Source: Lamellibrachia columna (Eukaryota; Annelida; Polychaeta; Sabellida; Siboglinidae). From it: DNA of 64,000 nt. Each line of letters begins with the position of its first letter. The stretch's first letter is position 1. The stretch is from positions 12,107,315 through 12,171,314 of the forward strand of contig OY759264.1 of the NCBI GenBank assembly GCA_963662155.1, in the 5' to 3' direction. The notes beneath the pieces were generated by a model, which did no database searches, had not been told where the DNA came from, and was given only the letters and a program-made list of their open reading frames with translations. A program made the translations under genes and the position numbers. Shown piece after piece: positions 36,201-43,506 of the stretch.

Positions 36201-37786
36201 CGAACCAACACTCGAAGTCGAAGGTGGCTCGGTACGGATAGTACTGCAACGCTTCGGCCACTCGGATGTTCTCGTCTGCCAGACGTTCGAACACCGATGG
36301 AGTCGAATGGTACACGCCACCAGGATAGACTCGGCGTACACGTGCTCTCGTGGTTGCGTAGATGCCATGCATCTTTCCACAAACAGTCCCCACACTTCCG
36401 ACATCTGTACGAGTGACAGTACTTGCGTCTATCCTGGATGAAGGAAAAATGTGTCCCGTGAAGATTGAGGTAGAGTGTGTCAGGGTACTTACGTACCGAG
36501 CGACGAACGAGTTCTGCAGTTGGCTTTCCATCCTCTCCATCCGGTTTTACGAGACTGTACACGCACACATTCGTTTGGAACGTGGTCTCGACACGATAGA
36601 GGTCGTCCATCGTGACCCCGGCAAATGCTTCCATGGGTACGCCGTCTTGGACGTAAGTCTCGTACAGCGTCTTCACAGCTGGTTCCAATCGACGACTTTC
36701 ACATCCTCGATGCAGGGCCAGACATCGGAAGAGACACAGGTTGTCACTGTACCTCTTGGCATGGATGGGTTCCGTTTCCAATCCGATGACGGCTTTGTTC
36801 CTCTTGATGTACATTGGAAGGTCGGTCATTCCTACACATCCTATCGGGTGTTCGATGATGCGATTGACGTAAAATGTGACATTGGTCACGAGTTCGCACA
36901 CCCACGCCGAATCCGGTCTTTGATTGATGGCCCATTGCAAGACGTCGGTTTCTCGGATGCGTTCGAGGAACTTATCAAAGTCCTTGCTGTTGGTGATCAG
37001 ACTGGGCTCGTCCAGGTAGCGTCCACAGCAGTTGCACGAGGGATGGTAGTACTTGTATTGACCCGTGTTCTTGTTCCTCAGAATGAACCCGTAACTGAGG
37101 TTAATCTTGAAAGCGTTGGTCTGTTCCTGGAACACGTTCTTCAACGGCGTCTCTAGAACGGTCGTGTCCAGAGTCGTTACTCTGTAATCGTACCTGCACT
37201 GGAGAGGACCTCTCGTTACACGTGTCCGTATGGTCGACCAGTGCGCTCGTACGACATCTAACAGTTCCGTCGGCAGGTTGTCGGCGAAGGGGAGTCGAGC
37301 AGGTGGGTCTATGGGGTCTGCATCGGTAACGAGTGGATGGTGGGGTGTGGTGGCTTCCCTGATTGATCTCTTCGGCGATGGTGGCTTCGTGACGTCGTCG
37401 TCGTCGGTACACGCTATTCGCGCGTGTCTGGTCAGGTGACCGAGTCTAATGAACTTCTTTCCACATTTCGCACATGTGTACACTGTGGTCTGTTTTCTAT
37501 TACTTCTACTGCTGCTGCTACTGCTGCTGCTACTGCTAAGACGACATACGGACCTCACATGTTGTTGCAGATCGTCCCATATCTCAAACGTTGCATCGCA
37601 TTTACACGAATATTTCGTTCGCTTTGCCTGGTCGCTAGGTGGCACCTCTATTGGCACCTCTAATGGCTGCGCCACCGAATACGTGTGTTCAGTCACTGCC
37701 GGTGTCGCATGCCTCGCTAGGTGGCGTTTTAGCGTTGCATACGTGTCGAGCACCAGTCCGCAGTGACGACATTGGTGACGTTTCAT
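33292..37786 (-). pseudogene. POLB: Protein-primed DNA polymerase B, broken
   Basis: Three open pieces in order. 37786 to about 36340: three C2H2 fingers, a Ser run (CTG repeats), and a domain with DNLCLFRCLALH as in Polinton PolB N-termini. About 36340 to 34171, in another frame: exonuclease motifs FDFECWF, GFNSGKYDL and YNNRDVVPF, and polymerase motif A GYDANALYLWS. 34167 to 33292, same frame as the second piece after an in-frame TGA at 34168-34170: motif B LLGNSGYGK and motif C CEMDTDSAY. So one single-base frameshift (36320-36345) and one nonsense codon separate conserved motifs. Intact relatives replicate the element from protein-primed ends; this copy probably needs help in trans. Confidence 0.92.
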
Positions 37787-37835
37787 GATGCTCTACGTGT
37801 CTACAACTGAGAGAGAGAGCGGTCCTTAGTACAGC

Positions 37836-37841
37836 TATATA
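37836..37841 (-). promoter_or_regulatory. TATA box for polymerase gene
   Basis: TATATA within CTATATAG, 50 nt upstream of the polymerase ATG at 37786. A (GTG)n tract follows immediately upstream. Confidence 0.5.
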
Positions 37842-37846
37842 GTACG

Positions 37847-37904
37847 TGTGGTGGTGGTGGTGGTGGTGGTGGTGGTGGTGGTGGTGGTGGTGGTGGTGGT
37901 GGTT
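37847..37904. repeat. (GTG)n microsatellite
   Basis: About 19 trinucleotide units next to the polymerase TATA box. Confidence 0.95.
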
Positions 37905-38411
37905 GGTGAAGGGTGTATGACCTACGGTGTGATCCTGTGGTATTGGCTACTGTGTGTCCACTATCGATGGCTACGGGTTCTCTTTCAACACCACTGACAA
38001 CACGTTTCATTCATTGTATGACGTTTTATTGAGTATATACTGACATAGACATATACATATTATACATATACATATACATATATATTCACGGTTAGACTTA
38101 TATAATTACTATGAAGACTTTATGGTTTGTGGGATTGTTACATCCGCGACAGTGACCTCTAGCTTACGATCGGTTATCGATACGCCAGTGGCTAGTTCCA
38201 TGGTTATTAACTTGTGGGTTTTTACACCACGACAGAGGTTACGTACAATGATGGTGATGATGTACTATATAAGTCGGTATGTGTATATATATTTATATAT
38301 ATATATAGCTATTACTCTATGTCATGCAACTACAATATGAGAGAGACTAAATACAATAAAAGAGAGAGCTACTAAACACCATACAGTTCGACACGTTACA
38401 CTAAGCTACTG
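37905..38411. other. Spacer between gene blocks
   Basis: AT-rich, with TATATA tracts at 38040-38085 and 38283-38310. A minus-strand AATAAA at 38025-38030 could end transcripts of the right-hand minus-strand block. No gene supported. Confidence 0.5.
38025..38030 (-). terminator. Poly(A) signal AATAAA
   Basis: Minus-strand AATAAA about 380 bases beyond the last predicted terminal exon of the accessory block. Confidence 0.45.
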
Positions 38412-38534
38412 TTATTCCGTTTCTATCATAAAATCAATAATTATCTGTAGTAATCTATGTAATCCACGTTTCCTCTCGTCTCGTACTAGTACGGATGCCT
38501 CCTCCTCCTCCTTCTTCACCTCCTCCTCCTCCTC
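38412..38534 (-). CDS. Alternative terminal exon z
   Basis: Preceded by the acceptor TTTCTTTATGTAG. Phase-0 reading gives Glu/Lys-rich EEEEEVKKEEEEASVLV, then RDERKRGLHRLLQIIIDF and a stop TAA. Residues ASVLVRDERKRG align with exons x and y. One of three related exons, each with its own acceptor and stop. Confidence 0.45.
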   Translation of the reverse strand, partial: EEEEEVKKEEEEASVLVRDERKRGLHRLLQIIIDFMIETE

Positions 38535-38552
38535 CTACATAAAGAAATATAC

Positions 38553-38654
38553 CTATTGTTCATCGTGTGTTGATATCAAATATTCTAGTAGTAGCTCTAC
38601 TAATTCACGGCCTGCACGCCTACGCGCTTCAATCGGTAGTACAGGTACGTCATC
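38553..38654 (-). CDS. Alternative terminal exon y
   Basis: Acceptor AATTTGTTCTGTAG. Encodes DDVPVLPIEARRRAGRELVE, a helical end and the stop TAG. PVLP and RRAG match exon x (PVLPVSIRKRAG). Confidence 0.5.
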   Translation of the reverse strand, partial: DDVPVLPIEARRRAGRELVELLLEYLISTHDEQ

Positions 38655-38730
38655 CTACAGAACAAATTAAAAGATACTAATATTCCAATCCATATTACGT
38701 AATACAACAACAACAACTACTACTACCTAC

Positions 38731-38835
38731 TTAATAATAATATTCTGTTGACGATGTCATATACGTCACGTTCAATACTCCAGCTCGCTTCCGAATGCTG
38801 ACTGGGAGTACGGGTGCCTCGTCGTACACTTCATT
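38731..38835 (-). CDS. Alternative terminal exon x
   Basis: Acceptor TTGTTGTTATGTAG. Encodes NEVYDEAPVLPVSIRKRAGV and ends EYYY plus TAA. Phase 0 at its start, like y and z, and compatible with the GTGAGT donor at 40114 that closes the exon 40115-40258. The protein-level match in this one phase, not in the others, supports coding. Confidence 0.5.
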   Translation of the reverse strand, partial: NEVYDEAPVLPVSIRKRAGVLNVTYMTSSTEYYY

Positions 38836-38955
38836 CTACATAACAACAACAATACTACTACTACTACTAATGTTCATATACCGTGCATACATACTACCTA
38901 CTACATACTACCTACTACATACTACCGACTACTGTTCATCACATAATAATAATGT

Positions 38956-39774
38956 TCACCGTGGTCGACGGATAGCGCAACGCACATAATTCATAATAAT
39001 GTTCTGGTACCCGGCCGACAGTACCGTGACTGCCAGTGATCGGCACACGTCCACAGTTACCTCTTCTATCGTCGATGGGGCAGATATACGCCACTGCTGT
39101 GCTATTAAACGTGCTATGTGTGTTTGCATTTCCAGAAAACACACCTTTCTCGGATCTTCTTCTTCTTTGGTCGACGTCGACGGCTTTGGGTCCTCGATGG
39201 TCGCCGTCGACGGCTTCGGGTCCTCGATGGTCGCCGTCGACGGCTTCGGGTCCTCGACGGTCGACGGCTGCGGGTGAATTATAGTGTTTTGATCCGGTAT
39301 CCGGATGTGTTCGCCGTCTGCTGTCACAACGACGGTTTCATCCGGGAATACATAAAGTCTCGGTATTGTCATGTCTTCGTGTGTGCTTTGTGTCAGTGGT
39401 GGTGGCGATGCAGGACTAAATGTAAAATTGTCATCGTTCTCTTTCTCGTACGCGGGGGATGAGGCGATAGCATCCTCATCCACATCGTCGTAGTAATGAG
39501 GGGGGGTGTTGAGGATGGAATAATCGATGCCAGACTCCGACTCCGACTCCGACGAGGATTGATAGAGCGGTCCCCACGGTAGCTCCGCCAACGCCTCCTG
39601 GTTTGCTGGTGGCGAGTCGCAGCGGTCCTCCACCACCACCACCACTCTGGTGTCGCCATCTGCTGGGTTTGGTTTATGTCTTTTCCGCGATGGCGTCACC
39701 TCATCCTCGTCATCGGCGTCATACAGGTCAGTCAGCTGTCGTTTGTACGCTCTCTGCAGCTGCGTCAGACCCGT
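38956..39774 (-). CDS. Acidic Ser/Pro-rich protein segment
   Basis: Open frame of about 270 codons with no ATG near its start; a TAG at 39775-39777 closes it upstream. It contains SSESESESG, three tandem copies of EDPKPSTAT (27-bp DNA repeats, about 39185-39265) and a helical C-terminus (THIARLIAQQW, SLAVTVLSAGYQNI). The lack of ATG suggests a downstream exon or frameshifted continuation of the 39728-40258 ORF: removing 25 nt bounded by GT and AG (39775-39799) would join the two frames, though 25 nt is very short for an animal intron. Disordered, regulatory-like; function unknown. Confidence 0.5.
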   Translation of the reverse strand, partial: TGLTQLQRAYKRQLTDLYDADDEDEVTPSRKRHKPNPADGDTRVVVVVEDRCDSPPANQEALAELPWGPLYQSSSESESESGIDYSILNTPPHYYDDVDEDAIASSPAYEKENDDNFTFSPASPPPLTQSTHEDMTIPRLYVFPDETVVVTADGEHIRIPDQNTIIHPQPSTVEDPKPSTATIEDPKPSTATIEDPKPSTSTKEEEDPRKVCFLEMQTHIARLIAQQWRISAPSTIEEVTVDVCRSLAVTVLSAGYQNIIMNYVRCAIRRPR

Positions 39775-40258
39775 CTATTGAACAGAAAGAACCAGTTACA
39801 TTCGGCATATTTTCATCCGCGTAGCCCTGTATATCGTTGTATCTTTCGTACATACTCTTTCTAACCAATTCTGTCACTTGGTTACGCCATTTCATATTCC
39901 CACACGTTGCGATGACATCTATAGATAACCACCGCAAGACGTGCATGACCATGCTGGACGATGGTACGTAACGATCCTTATCGTCATTTAAATTCATTAT
40001 GCGTTCCACCTCGTCACTGGCATATCGCACGCTGGCGACCTCTAGTGCCTTATAGAAATTATTTTCATTCGTCATGGCTTCGGATCGATCCCGTATCCTA
40101 TCTAAACCACTCACCGTGGCCTCCATATCATCGCTACTGCTACTGCTACTGATATCCTCCTCCTCGTCATCTGATATTATAATTAATGATGGCGGTGAAC
40201 AGCTGTCCACCGAGGAGGAGAATAGTATCTCCGAACTATTAGCATGTAACCATTCCAT
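39728..40258 (-). CDS. Acidic Ser-rich protein, unknown
   Basis: 176 residues from an ATG. The first 48 are acidic and Ser-rich (ISDDEEEDISSSSSSDDMEA); the rest is helical (NFYKALEVASVRYASDEVER, then SMVMHVLRWLSIDVIATC). A strong donor ACG/GTGAGT sits after codon 48 (40115/40114) in phase 0, so the transcript may instead splice to one of the three terminal exons at 38412-38835. A second donor-like GTATGT lies near 39856. The frame is also open upstream of the ATG into the end of the RPA-like gene. No family recognised. Confidence 0.5.
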   Translation of the reverse strand: MEWLHANSSEILFSSSVDSCSPPSLIIISDDEEEDISSSSSSDDMEATVSGLDRIRDRSEAMTNENNFYKALEVASVRYASDEVERIMNLNDDKDRYVPSSSMVMHVLRWLSIDVIATCGNMKWRNQVTELVRKSMYERYNDIQGYADENMPNVTGSFCSIDGSDAAAESVQTTAD

Positions 40259-40361
40259 TACCTTAGAGTGGCTCTCAACGTCGATGACGTCACTACTACT
40301 TCCGGTCGCAACTGCAGTGGCCGCAGCGGCGACGGTAGCGGTAGCCTGTCTACAGAATGAT

Positions 40362-40832
40362 TCACACTGTGACTACTTCCAAGTCTGACACCGTGTAATT
40401 TACATACTGTCCCGTCTCGCGTTTCCTAATGGTCACCATGACTTGGGCCCCCCGCAACATGTCCAGTGCTGCATACCGCTCCGCATCTGACTTCATGTTC
40501 ATGTAATCGTTAGCCGTGTATCCTAACACCTGGACAGCCTTGGCATTAAATAACGTTGCCCACACTTCACTCCCGATGGCGTCTTGTAGGAGGATACGCA
40601 TAGCGAACTGATACACTACACCACGCTGCCATCGATGGATCGGACACACAAACCCATTGTTTTCAGGACTCACACGTTTGTTAGACTGCTGACATGATGG
40701 ATACACGATATATTTCTCTTGAACAGCACATTGTACTATGGTTAACGGCCGTCTAAATATATAAGTACCGTTACCTACCTGCTTCTCCAGTTGGCTCACT
40801 GTCATCATCATATCGGCTTCTTGGGCGGCCAT
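40362..40832 (-). CDS. RPA1-like ssDNA-binding protein
   Basis: 156 residues from the ATG at 40832; the frame upstream lacks ATG. The layout matches the C-terminal OB-fold of replication protein A large subunit: YPSCQQSNKRVSPENNGFVC (zinc-ribbon region), HRWQRGVVYQFAMRILLQDA, EVWATLFNAKAVQVLGYTAN and VMVTIRKRE. Cys47, Cys63 and His66 remain but the second Cys of the usual ribbon is absent. Such domains bind single-stranded DNA and contact partner subunits. In a protein-primed, strand-displacing replication mode a single-strand binder would be useful. It has a TATATAAA box 87 nt upstream, inside the end of the NADAR gene. Confidence 0.7.
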   Translation of the reverse strand: MAAQEADMMMTVSQLEKQVGNGTYIFRRPLTIVQCAVQEKYIVYPSCQQSNKRVSPENNGFVCPIHRWQRGVVYQFAMRILLQDAIGSEVWATLFNAKAVQVLGYTANDYMNMKSDAERYAALDMLRGAQVMVTIRKRETGQYVNYTVSDLEVVTV

Positions 40833-40918
40833 TTCTTTCTCTGCTGATGCTGGTAGTAAGTATCGACGTGTGCTGTGGATCGGAGTGCGGTTGTGTGCCT
40901 CGTTCACTCTGCGTTGGG

Positions 40919-40926
40919 TTTATATA
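40919..40926 (-). promoter_or_regulatory. TATA box TATATAAA
   Basis: Minus-strand GTATATAAACC; includes the TAA stop of the NADAR gene (40920-40922). Precedes the RPA-like gene. Confidence 0.6.
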
Positions 40927-41507
40927 CACCTCCCACTGTCTATGGCGCGCTTTCTTATCACCAACCCTTGGTCGAGCGCGTGATGCTGCTGCTGGATGTC
41001 TGCTATCTCGTTGTACTCTGTTCCTCGGTCTTGTGATCGTCTGGTGGGAGTCTGATGTAATCGAATGAACTCGCGTACTCGCATTAATATATGCCCTAGC
41101 ATGTTCTGACCGGCTTGACCACTGTATGTCAGTGCGCCCCAGTATCCTTCCCGACTCTTGACCCATTCATTCAACTGGGAATACCCAGTGTCTAACAGTC
41201 GTTTACGTAGGGTTGGATCGCGATATTTAACAGCAACTAACGCATACATTAGTGAATATCGTTGTTGGTTCCATTCTGCGCGTAACTGTTCCTTTTCTCG
41301 TATGTTCTTGCTGAGGTGTTTCGCCTGTAGACCCGTGCGCGTGGACAGCATTTTTTCTGCAGTCTGCATGTCGCCATGATGCATGCATTTCCGCCATTGG
41401 TAAGCGCTTTCGAAACTGGTAAATTCTCTATTCCACACGTGTATCCTGCACGCGTAGAAATTGGACAGAAATTGTTTGCCGCCTCTAAACTTTATAGGAC
41501 GGTTCAT
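40920..41507 (-). CDS. NADAR-domain protein
   Basis: 195 residues from an ATG. Residues 6-150 follow the NADAR/YbiA-like pattern: FRGGKQFLSNFYAC, FTSFESAYQWRKCMHHG, WNQQRYSLMYALVAVKY, RLLDTGYSQLNEW and YWGALTYSGQAGQNMLGHIL with MRVREF. NADAR proteins act on ADP-ribose or NAD derivatives; some bacterial members remove ADP-ribose from guanine bases. The conserved Glu and Tyr-Gln-x-x-Lys block and the G-x-N-x-LG block are present, so it may be active. The C-terminal 45 residues are polar and not part of the domain. An accessory gene not in the standard Polinton set; a role against host ADP-ribosylation is only a hypothesis. Confidence 0.8.
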   Translation of the reverse strand: MNRPIKFRGGKQFLSNFYACRIHVWNREFTSFESAYQWRKCMHHGDMQTAEKMLSTRTGLQAKHLSKNIREKEQLRAEWNQQRYSLMYALVAVKYRDPTLRKRLLDTGYSQLNEWVKSREGYWGALTYSGQAGQNMLGHILMRVREFIRLHQTPTRRSQDRGTEYNEIADIQQQHHALDQGLVIRKRAIDSGRCI

Positions 41508-41712
41508 GGTGACTTTATGACGTTAAAATGTACAGTTACTGTCTTAACTACACGCCGTTCTAGCACTGTCGAGTACATAACCCCCACTTTTTCCTTGCGT
41601 GATGGATGCCCGGTGTCGGTAAGCTGACAGTTGCCGGCCGCTTATCTGTTTTCTGATTAGTGTGGTATTGTTCCGCGGCTGACGTCAGTTGTCTGGCTTA
41701 TTTCTAGCATGC

Positions 41713-41720
41713 TATATAAG
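41713..41720 (+). promoter_or_regulatory. TATA box for plus-strand gene
   Basis: TATATAAG, 71 nt before the ATG at 41784, in the divergent region between the NADAR gene and the plus-strand gene. Confidence 0.65.
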
Positions 41721-41783
41721 ACTTGAGATCGTCGTGTCGTCATTACAACCGCCATTGCCTTCGACGACGACCTTCAGTTCACC

Positions 41784-42072
41784 ATGCCTGTGCTTCAAGT
41801 CCGCGACTTTGCAAATTTTGTGGTTATTATGGAGGTGCTCCCTCTAATGCGTAGTGTGTGAGTATGTCTTTTATTTATTTATTTATTTATTTATTAATAT
41901 TATACTTTCATAGCTCTACATAGTTCTACATAGCTCATACCTGTTTTTCAATTTACATACTGTTCTATCGTTCCTGTGTATACATGTCTCGCTAAGTGTT
42001 CGTCGAGTCCACGTTCCAAATGTAGCGGCTTGCCTAGCGATAACGTCTGCCAGTCGATCGGTTTCGTATTAC

Positions 42073-42128
<56 letters not shown>

Positions 42129-42715
42129 GCTTGGTTACGTCTGTTATATATATATAGATGCCTATGCATGTTCTCACTCTGATTGTGTCCTTTACTTACA
42201 GCATACCTCGCTTTTACTGGGCGTGCGTGCTCATGGAGCTGTTGGACGTAACCGTAGAGCGCCGGAGCTGTCAAGCGGCCGTGCGCTTTCGAGAGGACCT
42301 GTACGACAGCGATCTCGTAACCGCATTCGCCGAACATGCCAGCCGTTGGCGACACGTAATGTCGGATATCTGCTTCCATTACGGCCCTGGCTTTCGCGCC
42401 CCCTCGACCACGCAGGAGTCGTGGGACGACGACGTCGCCGCCAACGACGCCGACGACATCGACGCCGACGGAATTGCTTTACGTCTATCATTCCGTGCCC
42501 ATATGACGCATTGGGAGCTTGTCATGAATCAATTACTACTAATACACGCCCCATCACCCACACCTATTCTCCGTCGACTTCACCGAGGTCCCATCGATCA
42601 CCAGGCACTGTTCCGTCGCCGTAGATCGGTACCCCTCCGAATCGCGTTAGCACGCAGGCTGACTGCTCGTTGCGTGCGCCGATCACTATTGAACGCATTC
42701 AATACCGCTTCATGA
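41784..42715 (+). CDS. Two-exon plus-strand gene, unknown
   Basis: Exon 1 (41784-41857) starts in good context (TTCACCATGCC) and encodes MPVLQVRDFANFVVIMEVLP plus five residues. The donor GT/GTGAGTATG and the acceptor TCCTTTACTTACAG (42201) are near-consensus and define a 344-bp intron holding an ATTT repeat and a 50-bp CT repeat. Splicing keeps the frame (codon GT/C) into exon 2 (42202-42715), giving 195 residues in total. The product is helical with an acidic patch (DDDVAANDADDIDADG) and a basic C-terminus (RRRRSVPLRIALARRL). No family recognised. It is the only plus-strand gene of the Polinton. Confidence 0.65.
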
Positions 42716-43310
42716 ACACTTCTACCCACGAACATTTATATTATTATACCTAATACCGTTTCCTTTCTATTGTACTTTTGGTTTTTCATGTATTAAATTT
42801 TTGCATCACCTTATATTCCCGTCTTGTATTGCGTTCTTGTTCCAACTGCGTGTTGACATATTATATTTTACACATAGTCCATTTTCGTCCTGCTACATTT
42901 TATTTAACTAACGGTCCGATTTCCGTCGTCCAGCGGTTATATTGTAGCCATGCATGTCGGCTAATTAATAACTATTACACATTCGCCTTATCTTTACCGG
43001 TTTTAATTTTATTACGTCTTATGTTCACTCCATATAACCGGCTATAACACGCCTCGGTCCCACATCAATGTCGTCACTGCAACATAGTTGCTGTTTATCA
43101 CTGATTATCTCGGCTCCTTTGCTACATTGTACAGATTAGCGTCCTTTGATCTCGCACTACGACTCACAGCTGGATAAACGCTTCGGCTTACAGTTAACTC
43201 CAGTCGTTCGGACGTCCAGTTGACATTAGCTAGCCACGCGGACTGGTCACTCCGTCAGGGTCAAGGTCACGGTCACGTGTTTACGTCCACCATCGATGAC
43301 TACTGGTCAC
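42716..43310. other. Right subterminal region, no gene
   Basis: AT-rich near the plus-strand gene (possible ATTAAA near 42791), then mixed. No ORF or exon supported before the inverted repeat. Confidence 0.5.
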
Positions 43311-43501
43311 TGTTCGTTCCTCCTCCCGTCGCTAGGGGGCGCTTAGGTTACGCACGCTCGGCTACGACCGCCAGGGGGCGCTCTGCGGCGATCTGATTGG
43401 CTGCGCGCACTCATAAGCAGTGGGCGATATTAGGGTGTTTTGCCTTTGATGTTTGGGTCACGTGATTTAGTTTGAGGTCCCAAAAACCTCCGCTTACTAC
43501 T
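43311..43501 (-). repeat. Polinton right terminal inverted repeat
   Basis: Exact complement of 25944-26134. CTCF-like cores at 43328-43342 and 43368-43381. Ends ACTACT directly before GACAGT. Confidence 0.97.
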
Positions 43502-43506
43502 GACAG

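Larger units (their letters stand above)
25944..43501. mobile_element. Polinton/Maverick element, complete
   Basis: Element of 17,558 bp bounded by 191-bp inverted repeats, identical at every base, beginning AGTAGTAAGC and ending in its complement. Flanked by a 6-bp target duplication GACAGT (25938-25943, 43502-43507), the size made by Polinton integrase. Gene content (integrase, pPolB, protease, ATPase, major and minor capsid) is that of the family. It is inserted in the Ty3 element between the pol stop codon and the polypurine tract. Base composition is clearly more GC-rich than the surrounding DNA. The polymerase is broken; all other core genes look intact. Confidence 0.97.

Noticed and set aside
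36362..37156. 264-residue plus-strand ORF antisense to the polymerase
   Set aside because: No motif, no ATG/TATA support; shadow of a GC-rich coding region.
25944..43501. Free virus or bacterial contamination
   Set aside because: Exact target duplication inside a Ty3 element, itself with a target duplication in animal DNA, shows chromosomal integration.
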